Shown here piece after piece: positions 1 to 11,846 of a DNA stretch of 64,000 nt. The notes under the pieces are model-generated. The model saw only the letters and a list, made by a program, of their open reading frames with translations, made no database searches and had not been told where the DNA came from. Source of the DNA: Pictodentalium vernedei. Lineage: Eukaryota; Mollusca; Scaphopoda; Dentaliida; Dentaliidae. The position numbers and the translations under genes are program-made. Location of the stretch: NCBI GenBank assembly GCA_031216915.1, contig CM062288.1, forward strand, positions 183,856,596 through 183,920,595. The letters run 5' to 3'. Position 1 is the stretch's first letter. The number at the start of each line of letters is the position of its first letter.

Positions 1-400
1 TCAAAGCATTGCAGATGGCACCTTGATGCACACAAGTGACATTTTGTAAATAATTTATAAATAAGCTGTAACATTTTGTATATATTTGTGTTTGTCATTA
101 TCAATGTTTATTTCTATCATACTAAGTGGGTTATTTTCTATGTAAATGTTGTTTACATTTTCCTCAGTTTTTTGTATATTTTGTGCGAATTTTATTATTG
201 ATCAGATATGCCATTTCCAATGTAAATATTGTTTAACAGCTGTTCAGTTTGTTTATTGCAGAATAATTAAGTAATGTATTCGGTAACCTGACTTACTAAA
301 GTGAAATCATTATTTTTAATCAAGCCGATAGAGAATTAATTAACAGTTCCCCGTCGCCCCACTGTATTTACCTACTTAAGTTAAAAAGTGGTACTATTAT
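1..400. other. AT-rich sequence, nothing recognised
   Basis: No reading frame of note, no repeat shared with the rest of the window and no hairpin were found here. Confidence 0.5.
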
Positions 401-550
401 GATCTCCGATGAGTCTGGAGGCGGGATGGGGAAATCTCATCCGAGGGGCAAGATATTTGAACCAGACCCACGGCTTGGCGAGGGTCTGGTTCAAATATCT
501 TGCCCCGAGGGTGAGATTTCCCCATTCCCACCTTCAGACTCATCGAGGAT
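401..550. repeat. Long hairpin (inverted repeat)
   Basis: Two arms of about 63 bp (roughly 405-466 and 483-546) are reverse complements with a few mismatches, separated by a short spacer. The outer ends read GATGAGTCTGG and CAGACTCATC. A reading frame crosses it only because the palindrome is GC-rich. It resembles a foldback or MITE core; no target duplication was recognised. Confidence 0.8.
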
Positions 551-1095
551 GATTTTTCTTCCCACACACGGGGATTACGTCATTATAGATATTTGGCAGT
601 CACGTGTTGACATACCCAATTTATCAAGTCGTAGTCCTTTCGAAAAACGAACAATTTCATCGGAAAGATCGTACAAAAGTTAGGTATATACCATAGGTAT
701 ATTTTAAAAAATTGATTTGTAACACTGTCCGTTAAGGGGTTAGTGAATTTGCGCGTGTCAAACTCTAATGTGAAGGGCATTGTGAGATTACTGATTGATC
801 GATAAATTCACGCAGTGATATTATTAAATCTGCAGAGAAACATGGGGTTGAAACAAATCAAGTTTAATATTTGAATAATAATTAAATATTGAGTCTATAT
901 CAACAAGGAACAGATAAATAGGTAATAAACGAACACAATTTAAGAAGTGTTTTTTGTGCAGACGATGATGAAATAGTTCCGGCGACCTAATAAAATATGC
1001 AAATGAGTATGTCACGTGGGGTGGGTGGGATACAAATATCCCACCCTGTTGTCTCACCCGAGACACGCGCATGTTTCAGGTATAGTGGAGGGGGC
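551..1095. other. Non-coding stretch with a small hairpin
   Basis: No gene was recognised. A 24 bp near-perfect hairpin lies at 1023-1046 (GGGTGGGATA and its complement), a few bases after a CACGTG E-box at 1013-1018. Confidence 0.4.
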
Positions 1096-1112
1096 GGGGG
1101 GGGGGGGGGGGG
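1096..1112 (+). repeat. Poly-G tract (17)
   Basis: Uninterrupted G run, one of about seventeen G or C runs of 12 or more bases scattered through the window. Confidence 0.95.
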
Positions 1113-1213
1113 TTGGCAGTGTCACCTTTCGCAGGCATTAAACTATATTCTTTAAAAAGCAATCGACGAATGTAAGGCCTCGCAAAATAACAGTAACTGA
1201 ACTCTGTCGGGAA

Positions 1214-1330
1214 AACATGTGTTTTGGGTGTTGGACTTCTGATTGCCAGGCGGGGCAGTTGAGGGTTCGACTCCCGGTAAGGGATTAGAAACCAACATTC
1301 TAAATTCCTCTAAAACATGATTGAAACCTT
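1214..1330 (+). repeat. tRNA-derived SINE fragment
   Basis: It contains an intact B-box-like sequence, GGTTCGACTCC, near 1263, followed by a tail (AACATTCTAAATTCCTCTAA) that is also found reverse-complemented near 36940 and 37260. Comparison with the 36.9 kb copy shows that this copy starts inside the A-box region, so it is 5' truncated. Confidence 0.7.
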
Positions 1331-1497
1331 CAGAAAACACACACAGGCCCGTGCCAGTCTTCGTCTGGGGTCAGCAGCACTTTCGTCGTACTGAAGCCAG
1401 CGCGTTCCACATTTTCATGCTGCTGCCGAAAGGAAGGTGATCCAAGTAATCATGAGTACTTCATATTGAAAAGTAGATTCCAGCATCGCATCGTTTT

Positions 1498-1625
1498 ATG
1501 ACGGCGCTGGACTCTTGATTGCCAGGCGGGGTTGCCGAGGGTTCGACTCCCCGCATGTATGTGATCAATGAGCGTTCCAGAAATTTTATAGTGATCAGTG
1601 TGTACTCTACATGAAAGGTGAAAGC
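1498..1625 (+). repeat. Second SINE fragment of the same family
   Basis: GATTGCCAGGCGGGGTTG followed by the B-box GGTTCGACTCC matches the element about 270 bp upstream. The downstream part (CAATGAGCGTTCCAG and a GATCAGTG motif near 1600) resembles sequence at 35310-35360, so two repeats may be joined here. Confidence 0.55.
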
Positions 1626-1697
1626 CTATACCAACTGGGCACCCAATTTTAATATGCTATAAACTGACACTAATTACTGTTCATCTGTACCAACAAT

Positions 1698-1913
1698 TTA
1701 ACCCTCTTACCACTGATATCAACATATATAACAAATTCAAGCCATCAGTGTTTTTCCATAATATAACTTGGAATCTAATCAATTCAGTCTTGTTTGACAG
1801 AGCTCATTGAGCTCTGTCAAACAGGATTGAACTGGTTAAGTTCCCAGTTGTATTATGGGTGAAAATTGCAACTTGAAATTTGGATATTTCGACATCAGTG
1901 TGCAAAGGATTAA
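1698..1913. mobile_element. TTAA palindromic MITE, family C
   Basis: The element is bounded by TTAA at 1698 and 1910. The left end reads CCCTCTTACCACTGATATC and the right end, on the other strand, reads TCCTTTGCACACTGATGTC, so the terminal repeats are imperfect. Its centre is a hairpin around 1789-1828 (TTTGACAGAGCTCA). Size, TTAA target and CCC ends suggest piggyBac-type mobilisation. No transposase is present. Confidence 0.7.
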
Positions 1914-2799
1914 TTATGGTGCTGCAGAATAACTGCGGTGTTCAAATGACTAGCCATGCTACGACGAAAATAAATCAAAATAGAATATAAATGTTATGTA
2001 TAAGTAGGGTTCTGTGGTTTCTGGTACATCCTTATTGTTTCTATACCCAACAACAAAAACGTTATGAAAATCTAGGTCAATATCACCCTGGTGGTTCATA
2101 GATGGTGTAGTGACGCCGAGACCAGAAACAGTGACTTCAATTTGTAGTATTTGATTACAACTGTGAGCGAGTGCAGTTTCGAAAAAACTGCCTTCCCTGG
2201 TTCGCACGTATGTGGAGTGTTGCTACCCTCAATACACAGTTACATTCTAGAGGTTTTCACTTATATTGGAGGAAATATATTCTTGTTGCAAGATACATAT
2301 ATTTGTCCAAGGCTGGTAAAGAGCGTCGTTGAAGGAAAAAATTGTGACGTGCATTCTCAATGTTTCAATATACACACTGTTTATAATATCTGTATTGCGT
2401 TGACAACCGTAAAAAGAGAGTTGGTGAATGTAAAACGTGCGTGAGCACAAACACTCCCCACTTTATCTACACACATATCGACTTATATATGATTACATAA
2501 AGTGGGCAGCAACAGGGACCGCGAGCGTCGTCGGCGGTCGCAATGCCAGCTGACCCGACAAGTTTTCTATCTTTTATTCGCGATTCGGCCTCTACCTTCT
2601 AGAAAATATTCGTTTTGCCACAACCCTCTTAATTTTAATTTTATCGACCTGTCATGGCATCTTGAAACACTCATACTCGCTCTCAGATGCCAAACGTGTT
2701 TGATTGGGGTTTTTTTGTAGTTTGTTTTCCAGTTTTGAGTTATTGTGTTTTTTTTTGGTGTGTGTGTGAGTTTTTTTTCTGTGTGCTTCCGGCCTAAAC
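1914..2799. other. No recognised gene
   Basis: Frames under 100 codons on both strands show no domain I recognise. A T/TG-rich low-complexity segment lies at 2708-2785. Confidence 0.4.
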
Positions 2800-2935
2800 T
2801 CTAGAAGATACCCCTCATTGGAACGAGCTTGTTCCAATGAGGTGTTATACGCTGCTTTTAGGCAAAAACTGAAGAAATAATAAAATTTAAATCGTGATTT
2901 TTGTGAATAGCAATGGCAGAGCTCTCAGATCACAC
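2800..2935 (-). mobile_element. Diverged family A palindromic element fragment
   Basis: The central hairpin CCTCATTGGAACGAGCTTG with its complement lies at 2812-2843. The right flank (GATTTTTGTGAATAGC) matches the interior of family A elements such as 8427-8676. The TTAA ends are not recognisable. Confidence 0.55.
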
Positions 2936-3088
2936 CCCAACTAACTACTAACATTGGTTTCAAAACGAGCTTTTCAGTCCTTGCCACGACATTCTGGAAA
3001 AGAAACGAAAAGGGGGAAACAATTATCTTTTTTTCACATGGCAATACAGTGTTTGAAATCATCATGTCACACAGTGAGGTTCGCCGCC

Positions 3089-3341
3089 TTAACCCTTTAC
3101 CCTACGTAACGGCCAAAACTGGCCAGCGCTGTTCTCAAAAATCGCCAATTAATTTTCATTAATTTTTCATTTTTTGTCTCAAAAATATAGGTTATGACCT
3201 CTCGTTGGAACGAGCTCGTCGAGCTCGTTCCAACGAGGGATCATAACCAATGTTTTTGAGACAAAAAAAAATGAACAAAAATAGTTATTCAAGAATTTTT
3301 TTTGCGAGTGTCGTCTGCTTTTCATGTTAGGTAAAGGGTAA
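3089..3341 (+). mobile_element. TTAA palindromic MITE, family A
   Basis: Type copy for the commonest repeat here. Its ends are TTAACCCTTTACCCTAC and GTTAGGTAAAGGGTAA, so the terminal inverted repeat is about 14 bp. Next to the left end is an asymmetric stretch containing CGGCCAAAACTGGCCAGCGC; next to the right end is AGTGTCGTCTGCTTTTCATG. Between them lies a palindrome with arms of about 55 bp (GTCTCAAAAATATAGGTTATG... and its complement) closing on GAGCTCGTCGAGCTC. TTAA targets and CCC termini are characteristic of the piggyBac superfamily. It is non-coding and non-autonomous. The hairpin arms carry CGTT/AACG at the first variable position. Confidence 0.85.
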
Positions 3342-3666
3342 CACATTCAAGTTAACGACTTGGAATAATCTTCGACAGTAGAAAACAAGTTCCAATTCAT
3401 GTGTTACGGTTTATAGCGGAAAACAAATCGATTTAACATACACGAATCGGAAAAGATAGCATGCATGGAGTCTATGTTAAAACAAACTAGAAATAATAAC
3501 CTGACATGTTTCTCGTTCAATTGGAAATGAACTTCCGTTGCACGCAATAAAACAGTTTAAACGCTTCCGATATTCTTTGTGGCGGAGTTGGAGTTTAGCG
3601 ATGCCATGGGGAATAACTTTCCCGGGAAGACAGCATATTTATTCGGCGTTCCACACAGGGAATAAA
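3342..3666. other. Unremarkable sequence
   Basis: No gene or shared repeat was seen between the family A element and the long-arm element. Confidence 0.4.
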
Positions 3667-4145
3667 CACAGTGGATAAGCGGAGGAATCGCCTTTCCGGA
3701 AGTGGTGGAGCGCGAAGCGACGCATTTCTATTTCAGACGCCAGTTTTATCGCACTTTGAATTTGTATGGGTTTTTTTACTTTAAACCTTCACAAAAACAC
3801 AAAATACAGGGATCACTGTACACACGACGAAAGTAAATATGCTAAAGATTTCATGTCCAGCCCCAGCAACGTAGCATTATTCCCGACGTTGGTTTCGGAT
3901 GTATAAAACGACGTCCCGATCCGCCATAGAATTCGCTTTTTGGCCAGAAAATTCGGCTTCAAATGTCGTTTATGTACATTTCCTAACAGTTTTAAGTTTC
4001 AAACGATATGCGTTTTTGAAGATATACGATTAACTAACAATAATTAGTTTGAACGAATGTTATTAACTCATTCGGAGTGAAATAATACGCCTGTTTGTGA
4101 AGACACTATTTGATCTCTCACCGACAGGTCAGTTGTGATAACTCA
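3667..4145 (+). repeat. Left inverted arm
   Basis: Reverse complement of 7046-7523. The outer edge is near CAGTGGATAAGCGG and the inner edge near CACCGACAGGTCAGTTG. Confidence 0.8.
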
Positions 4146-7045
4146 AAATCATCAGTTGCTCAAGCGGTCACAAACAGGACAACGTATTGATTTTCAAACC
4201 CACTTTTCACGTGGACTGTATACTTCGAATCGTTAGAATTGTTATGTCATCAAGGTCTGTAGGAAGGAGTATCACCAGCCCAAAGTAAGCTTAAATATGA
4301 CTGATGGAAGCAACATTTTGATTGCAATATGTTTAGTAATAAGAAAATGCTAAATATCTTCCCTCCTTTTCTCAAATATTTTCACTTGTCTGACGTAGTG
4401 AGGCTACTAAAAGCTAACTTCACCATTTGAAAAGCCTCCATACAGAAATTAATAAGAAAAATATTTGTATCCTCCAGCTATGAATTATTATAATATAGAT
4501 TGGAACTATACATATTGCATTCTAAAGCAGTTTTCTTTGATAGTTTAGGTAACATGCATAATACTAATTTCTCACGTGATATGACTGTGAAAAGTACATA
4601 ACATGCACCAATTAATATTTCAAAGCGTTATTAATTTTTAGTTTTATCACTGCGTGTTAGTCCTATACACAAATCACAGCAATTTATATTGAAACACCAG
4701 TTTTTTTTGTAGATGTTCCGTGTGATAAATACTAACTAAATACCTGGGAAATTAAATGAAAACCCACATTTATCTACCATGCATGGCTAGTATTAGACTG
4801 TTTGAACTATTTTGTTGTATGGCGGTTGAACCATGTCATAGCTTTATTGATTAATGAATTTCTTAGAAAATTTGCTATCATGTGAGTAAAAAGAATTTGA
4901 CTTGTCCAGAATTTTCCACTTCGAGGATACCTATTGGAGGATACCTTTTGCAGGATATCTATCTGGAGATAGATATCGCTCCTAACAACTGATCGGCTTC
5001 TGGAGATTCCCTCGGTGACTCGCCCCCCCCCCCCCTCCCCTCCAAAGTTCTCTGAAAACCATAGAACGTGAAAAACTTGGTATCAACACGCGCTTTTTCT
5101 AGCCCTAAATTGGCACAATCTCCAATGTTGCATTTCGAGAACCCATTGTTTGTGTGATATCGCCCCCTGGGTCACAGGAGCTTGGGGCGCGCTCCACTAT
5201 GCATACCTCTGTGCAAGACAACAATTTCGACTGTAAATGAATGGACGTTCGGACTGTTCAAAACAATGGACGTCTGTGTAAATCGCCCGAAAATATATAA
5301 ATGTGGCTTCAGCCATTTTGATGTGAATGGAAGTATTTCCCTTTATTTAACACTTCGAAAGAGATGAACTTTGAGCCCTTAGCATGACACCAAATTGTCC
5401 GCAAATGGTGCGTGGTATATATCTATCAGACAGCTGCCCTGGTCGTTTCCATTTTTTCCAATGTCGCAAAAAGCGACAAATTATGGACTGCAACTCATGA
5501 AAAAGACTGTGGAACTCGATTGATATAGAGTGGCAAGTATACCAAAATAATTGAAACCAGTGAATGGCTGTTTCATTTACTCTGGACACAGGCTTACAAT
5601 CGCGTTTTGCAAATGAAAGAGGTGTGCTGGTGTACTTATAGTTTCGGATTCCAAAGCAAAGTTGTGCTGTCCAAACTGGGCGCACTTAATATAATAACCG
5701 AATAGTTGTGTACAATATTTCACACGTTTAATCGTACCCTTAAATTGCAATTTTGTTGAAATATATCAAAATTGACCAAAGTCAAGAAATATAAAAAGTA
5801 TGGAGATTTATCGGAGTGCCCCTTTAAGATCCACAACTCGGGTTAAAAATAGAACAAACTTGTTTTCAAACTCGATCGACATTAATGTAGCATCCAAAAT
5901 GTACCTAAAATTGTTTTCAAATAGGTGACAAACGAACAACTAAATAATCTTTGGAAGAACCAAATTAGGCATTTTTTGTAAACAGTTGTTTGCAATGTTG
6001 AGAAAAATGTCGAATGGAAAATTTTCAATTTTATCATTAATAACTAATATAAAATTACAAGCTGAACCAGGGCCGGCGAGAGGAGGGGGGAGGGGTGTAA
6101 CCCGAGCCCGAGATTTGGGGGGCCCGGGTTGGGCCTAGGAGTCCAGGATTCTTGGTTCAGACATGCCCCCTCCCAAGATCTGACTCCTGTTCCAACAGTT
6201 AAGACGTGGGGGGTGGGAGGGGGACTGTATCGCGAATGGAGCTCTGCACTTGACTAACGGTTGTAATTTTGGACTGCATGAGACTTGAAGTGATAACTCT
6301 AGGTCACATAATACTCACTGATGAACTTGCACATTTGAAGCATGCTGCTAAAAAACGTCATTTTGACGGCCAAAAAATAACGTGATTTTTCATCCTTCAA
6401 GCCGCCAGAAGTCTCCATTTAACAACTGATTTTAACATTTTCTCGGGGGGGGGGGGGGGGTGGTAATCCTCGAGCCCCCTATCATCCCTCGCGCCTTCGA
6501 CAATTGCGGCAGTATCCCGACACTTTCGAAGAGGTCCCGTCACAGAATTTACCTTGGGGCCCAAATTTCCTCTCCGCGGCCCTGCGCTTAACCCATTTTA
6601 TTCTACAAGTTGCGTCAAATGTCCGACAGTCTATACTTTACTTCTGCAAACAGGAAATGTTTTGGCATCCCGATTTCATTCCCCGGGCCTAATGGGTTTA
6701 TTTGTAGTATGGGCAGGGCATTTCACCTGAGCCGACCATGTTTGTTCCATGCATCATATAGTGTTCGATATTCGGTCGAATTTTATAATGAAGTCAAACG
6801 CGGAGCGAATTCACTTTTACCTAGATATTATAATTTGCATTCCGATATAGAAATTAACTCTAAATCCGTTTTTATAGTCCAAAATGCCAGATATTATCTT
6901 CCCATGGGTTCTGTTTCTATGTGATGAATCATTCGACAATTCCAGAGCACGTTATTGGACTTAATCTAGCATGTCGGTAATCACAACACAACAAAATCCT
7001 CAAATGACCGGACAGATAACCGGCAACATGATCGGTTGATTTCGC

Positions 7046-7523
7046 AACTGACCGGTCGGTGAGAGATCAGATAGTGTCTTCGCAAACGGGCGTATTATTT
7101 CACCCCGGGTGAGTTAATAACATTCGTTCAAACTAATTATTGTTAGTTAATCGTTTATCTTCAAAAAAGGCACATCGTTTGAAACTCAAACCTGTTCGGA
7201 AATTGTACATAAATGACATTTGAAGCCGACTTTTCTGGGCAAAAAGCGGTTTTCAGGGCAGGCCGGGGTGTTGTTTTATGCATCCGAAACCAACTAGAGA
7301 AATAATGCTACGTTGCTGGGACTGGAAAGGAAATCTTTAGCATATTTACTTTCGTCATGTGTACAGTGATTCCTGTATTTGGTGTTTTTGTGAAGGTTTA
7401 AAGTAAAAAAAGCTCATAGCGGTACAACTTCAACATGCGATAAAAATGGCGTCTAAAAATAGAAATTCGTCGCTCCGCGCTCCGCCACTTCCGAAAAGGC
7501 GATTCGTCCACTTACCGACTGTG
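7046..7523 (-). repeat. Right inverted arm
   Basis: Reverse complement of 3667-4145. The outer edge is near CGTCCACTTACCGACTG and the inner edge near CAACTGACCGGTCGGTG. Confidence 0.8.
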
Positions 7524-8426
7524 AGAAATGTCTATTGTTTTACCCAAGTGTAATAGAACGACGGCAACTGAAAAACGAGCACCAGCAACAGCGATGACAT
7601 GGATAGGGCTTGCAAGTGAGAATAGATCCCTTCCGTCGATAACCGCATAAAGTGATAATGAGATTTGACCTGCAAGGACGTGGCGACAGGGGACGGCAAA
7701 ATATGTCAACGAAGCCATGAAATCCAGGTATGTGCATGATACCGGCCACCAAGTGTTACTTACCGATGGATGTGAGTAAGACGGCACCTCACAGTGGCTC
7801 CGTACAACAATCTATGCTTGTCCGCCACTGGTAACCGGACGTAAGTGGAAACATTTTTTCCATTTGTTTTTTGTGTTTTTGTCATTTTAATGGAATAATG
7901 TTAGACAATGCAGAATTTTTTTCTGTTTTGATTCCCAGCGAGGTTTGTACGTGTTTTCCATTTTTATCTAAAATAATTCCATTCAGTGCTCAGTATTGCT
8001 GAGTAAATTAATGAATTATTGTCCCTTGAAAGCACATGAAAGCATAAAAGTTGCTAGGCATCCTTCGCTACTGTCGCGTGATGCATATTACAAAAACGAA
8101 TATTTTAAATGATAATTCGAAATTCGGCAGAGAACTAGTTAAAGAAAGACGGACATTTGAATACTGAAACCATTTATTCTGATACGAAATTATCCAAGTA
8201 CCTTGTACAGGATTATACAGCTGGTGGCAAATCTAGGAAGAACCACTTGCTTAACAATATTCTTACACAGAATACAAGCAAACAACTTAGTTGAGCAAAC
8301 AGTGAAATGTCAACAGCGTCCTTCAATACAAAGTCACTTACAACAGTAGATAGAATGCTATTTTATCAGTTCATGTACCAATATATTACTCTAAGATAGG
8401 TATGCAGAGAAAAGAATGTTTTCGAA
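7524..8426. other. No recognised gene
   Basis: Two overlapping minus-strand frames of 70-91 codons cover 7512-7787 with no recognisable domain. They use poor start contexts and end inside the inverted arm, so I treat them as chance. Confidence 0.35.
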
Positions 8427-8676
8427 TTAACCCATTACCTAACATGAAAAGCAGACGACACTTGCAAAAAAAATTCTTGAATAACTAAATTTTTTCATTT
8501 TTTGTCTCAAAAACATAGTTTATGACCCCTCGTTGGAACGAGCTCGACGAGCTCGTTCCAACGAGGGGTCATAACCTATGTTTTTGAGACAAAAAATGAA
8601 AATATTTTGAAAATTAATTGGCGATTTTTGAGAATAGCGCTGGCCGGTTTTGGCCGTTACGTTGGGTAAAGGGTTA
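8427..8676 (-). mobile_element. TTAA palindromic MITE, family A
   Basis: Inverted relative to the 3.1 kb copy: the CAGACGACACTTGCAAAAAA end is on the left and the CTGGCCGGTTTTGGCCG end on the right. The hairpin core at 8498-8600 is almost perfect and closes on GAGCTCGACGAGCTC, with CGTT/AACG arms. The TTAA is intact on the left; the right end reads GGGTTATC, so its last base has changed. Confidence 0.85.
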
Positions 8677-8755
8677 TCACATTGACAACACAATCTTCTA
8701 CACATCTGGTTTTATTTAGTGTTATATTACTAAAACCGGAAGTGTGTTAACGCCT

Positions 8756-8968
8756 TTAACCCTTTACCTAACACAGTATTTTAAAAAATAAATTAAATTT
8801 CACATTTTTCGAAAACAAATTTCACAATTTTTCTACGAGCTGGTCCTAATGATAACCACATTTGTATGGTTTTACTGAGAAACTTCCGAGATATTTCAAG
8901 CAGTGGTAGGCTTATACTGCCTAATTTTCTGGCCGTTTTTTTGGCCGCTATGTTAGGTAAAGGGTTAA
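8756..8968. mobile_element. Short TTAA element sharing the family A termini
   Basis: The ends are TTAACCCTTTACCTAACA and TGTTAGGTAAAGGGTTAA, a perfect terminal repeat longer than in other copies. The interior lacks the large GAGCTC hairpin; only CTACGAGCTGG near 8835 recalls it. It is either a relative without the palindrome or a copy whose hairpin collapsed. Confidence 0.75.
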
Positions 8969-9167
8969 ACCTTCAACAAACACGACTAGAGGCGACACGT
9001 CCAAAAAGACAATTTTTCTCCCCAATAATACAGTTTATGACCCCTCATCAAAGATCTACACAAATGTACTGCTGGAACGTCAGCGAAAAATTCGCCACTC
9101 AAACTGCCCCCACCCCAAGATGGCGTCAAGTCAAACAGTCGCTAGAAATCCTCCCAGTCGTTTATGT

Positions 9168-9300
9168 TTGATGGCGTGAAAACTGTTACGCTGTGACTAT
9201 TGCCACAGTGTAACAGCTTTCACTTCATCAAACGTCATGGCTGGTACGAAAACTAATAACACTTTATCAGCTCTCCAATCTCAGCACTTGATATTTTTTG
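9168..9300 (+). repeat. Family G hairpin repeat, partial
   Basis: The hairpin GTTTGATG...CTGTTACGCTGTGAC and its complement (ending CATCAAACGTC) at 9168-9232 matches 34672-34745. The following 60 bp (CTCTCCAATCTCAGC) also match the 34.7 kb copy. Confidence 0.6.
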
Positions 9301-9433
9301 ATATTTATTTTATTTGACGGTAAAGTTTTATATTCAATCTCATATCTCTGTTATACATATTCAGAATATTTACATTTGATTTATACCCTAGGGAGTTGAC
9401 GTAGCCAGATTAGCTGTCTACCTGTCACTCCCG

Positions 9434-9679
9434 TTAACCCTTTACCCAACGCAGACGATATCAAAATTTATTATTTTAAATATCATTTGTTCAAATTTTT
9501 CAAAAAATGTCAAAACCATATCATGTGACCCCTTGTTGGAACGAGCTCGACGAGCTCGTTCCAACGAGGGGTCACATGATATGGTTTTGTTGAAATTTTT
9601 TGAAAAATAATATTTTTTCAACTGATGAATTTGCATATTACGCGGGCGGATGCGGGCGATTCGTTAGGTAAAGGGTTAA
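9434..9679 (-). mobile_element. TTAA palindromic MITE, family B
   Basis: Type copy of the second subfamily. It has the same CCCTTTACCCAAC terminal repeat and the same central GAACGAGCTCG hairpin as family A, but different shoulders. One side carries GCAGACGATATCAAAATTT, the other CGCGGGCGGATGCGGGCGAT. The hairpin stem continues into ATGTGACCCC and CATATCATGTG rather than the family A ATAACC stem. TTAA is intact at 9434 and 9676. The first hairpin arm reads TTGTTGG against CCAACGA, so one pair is mismatched. Confidence 0.85.
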
Positions 9680-10204
9680 AAAAAACTTTGACTCCAACAC
9701 AGCCGCTGACTCTGATGGAAGATACCTTTTGCGGAACACATAAAGATTCCTAATTTTACCTTTTGGTTTTAGAGTTCTAGATTTTTTACACTTTTTTTAG
9801 ACCCCTCTTAGACCTGGCGACTTACTTTATCAAATTTCGAAGAGACGAGAAAGTCCAGAATCAGTGACACAAGTAGCAATTGTTTAATATTAGTATTACG
9901 ATATTCCGGTGAAAGAGAAAAGAAAGAAACGTGGGGTGGCGCACAGGACAAGTCGTATGCATCATTTAAATAGTCGGGTATTGCTATTGCAACCAAGGTC
10001 GGCATTGGTAAATACTTATGCCGCTCGCTAATTTGCCGCGTCAAAATCTAATACACATTTTAACTACTATTCAAGACATTGGAATATAGGCGTAGCGACC
10101 TCCCGAAACCTACCCCCCCCCCCCCTCGACCCCACCCCCGTGTTTGACAACTTCTACTATGCAATGTTACAGACCGGACAATGAAGATACCAGTTTTGAT
10201 GTTA
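9680..10204. other. No recognised gene; C13 run
   Basis: A run of 13 C lies at 10113-10125. No frame with recognisable content was found. Confidence 0.4.
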
Positions 10205-11846
10205 ATTTCTTTTTAAATTAATTTCTATTGTTTATGTCTCGCAAATCGGGGTCCAGTTCATTCCAGATTTTTAGGAAAGCAGATACAATCTAATGCTTTT
10301 GTTAGGGTTTTGGTTATGCGTACCAGTCCGGATTGGCGTGTATTCATGTTTGGTGAACATACGGTGCACTGAAATAATGTTCGAAGGACTCCGGAAGTTT
10401 ACCATTTTTCCAGTCAAAGATGAAAAGGCAGGCGTGGGGTTTGTATAGATCACTAACTTTTGGTATTTTATCTTTTGTAAATAGAGGGTCTGTATGAGAT
10501 ATAAACTTTTTAATATTTATTATTCGTAGTGAACGCTTTGTGCTTTTAATATTTTGTTATTCCTCTGAAGCTTCCCCATATTTGAATACCGTATACCAAA
10601 TGACAGTGCATAAGTGAATAATAGAGCATTTTCATCACCTTTGGTGGTAAATTCTTTTCGCTTTGTTCAATGTATAGTTAGCCGAACCAATCTTGGAATA
10701 TATTTTTGATATGTGGGTTGATAGGATAGGTGTTCGTCGATATGTATACCTAAACTAAAAAAGTAGCTACTTTTCTTCCTCATTAGAATCCATCCTGCTT
10801 ATTTTTTATTATTATTCATGGAGACATCTGGGTTCCCAAGGCTGTTTATTTTATGGTTCGGGTTAATGATAATGTATTTGGTTTTGTTCGCGTTTAGCAT
10901 AAGTTGATTTGTTGAACGCCACTCATATAATTATTTGAATTCATAGTCAAAATGTGTATCTATTTCTTTGAATTCATAGCCAAAATGTGAATCTATGAAA
11001 GTCGGATTTTGGCCCGAGTTGTAAGTAGTTGTGTCACCAGTAAATAATGACAGGAGACCAAGAGATGTTGAACGACTGATACCATTTATGTATATTAAGA
11101 ATAGTATGCGACTCGAAACTGAGCCTTGTGCAACCCACCGTGTTAGATCTGCTAAGTTGGAATTTTCTTGGCCATATTGAACGCATTGCACTCTGTTCGA
11201 AAGATAACTTTTGAACCAGACACTACCAATGCCTCTGAATCCATATTTTTCCATTTTTTGTTAGCAAGATGCTGTGGTTTATAGTATCGAATGCCTTGGA
11301 GAGGTCACAAAAGCGGCTAATGTATTGTTTTTACTTTACTTGTTATTTTCTGAACCTATACTTTTCAATAATTGCATTACTAGATGGATGGTTGAATGAC
11401 CTTTCCTGAAACCATTCTGATGTTGGTATAAAATGTCAAAAGTTTCAAGATATTTTATTATTCTTTTACTCATAATTTTTTCAAGTACTTTAGAAATGAC
11501 TGGTAAAATACTTATCGGCCTATAGTTATTTAAAGGTGTGCTCATCTCCAGTTTTAAAAAAATGGAATAACTCTTGCTATCTTCGTCCTATCAGGGACTG
11601 TCCCGTTGCGAAAGGACTTATTGTTAATATGGGTGAAGGAGGGGGGGGGGGGGTGCTATTATATTTATTGATTGTTTGAAGAGGTTTGCGGTGATGCCAT
11701 CACAATCTTCATTATTTTTTTACTTAAATGAATTAGTTACAGAAATTACCTCGTATTCAGTTGTTGGATTTATGTAGAAATTGTTTAGTAGATTAGTATC
11801 CATAAAAATCTAAAAAGTTTTTCTGTGGTTTATTTATTTGTTCTCT
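10205..11846 (-). pseudogene. LINE (non-LTR) reverse transcriptase remnant
   Basis: Reading the minus strand from 11846 downward gives, across several frames, the ordered blocks of a Jockey/CR1-type ORF2. They are a pre-RT linker (LLNNFYINPTTEYEV, then NNEDCDGITANLFKQS), RT block 1 (TKIARVIPFF, NNYRPISILPVISKVLEKI), HQNGFRKGHST, DLSKAFDTINHSILL, the QGSV block decayed to VAQGSVSSRILFLIYING, and the Y/FADD block decayed to FTGDTTTY. After these come LNANKTKYIIINPNH, LGIHIDEHLSYQP, and a C-terminal segment ending near FLKIWNELDPDLRDI. The catalytic aspartates are lost and there are at least four frameshifts or stops, so this copy is dead. A G13 run at 11641-11653 sits inside it. The family assignment rests on motif order only. 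Confidence 0.85.

Larger units (their letters stand above)
3667..7523. mobile_element. Element with about 480 bp inverted terminal arms
   Basis: The sequence at 3667-4145 is the reverse complement of 7046-7523 with perhaps 85-90 percent identity. Matching landmarks include GGAATCGCCTTTCCGGAAGTGG on the left against CCACTTCCGAAAAGGCGATTC on the right, and GTTATTAACTCATTCGG against GGTGAGTTAATAACATTCG. The spacer of about 2.9 kb has no recognisable transposase. Its largest frame (5347-5685, minus, 112 codons) has no motif I know. It may be a non-autonomous DNA transposon with long TIRs, or a segmental inverted duplication. Target duplications were not identified. C and G runs lie at 5023-5035 and 6445-6460. 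Confidence 0.6.

Noticed and set aside
399..683. 94-codon open frame over the first hairpin
   Set aside because: Most of it is the palindrome translated, and it has no recognisable domain.
1498..1560. Possible functional tRNA gene because of GGTTCGACTCC
   Set aside because: There is no cloverleaf: no acceptor stem or anticodon arm can be formed. It matches a SINE family copied elsewhere in the window.
3667..7523. CRISPR-like or phage-like origin for repeated palindromes
   Set aside because: There is no regular spacer array and no prokaryotic gene. Sequence style and element content are metazoan.
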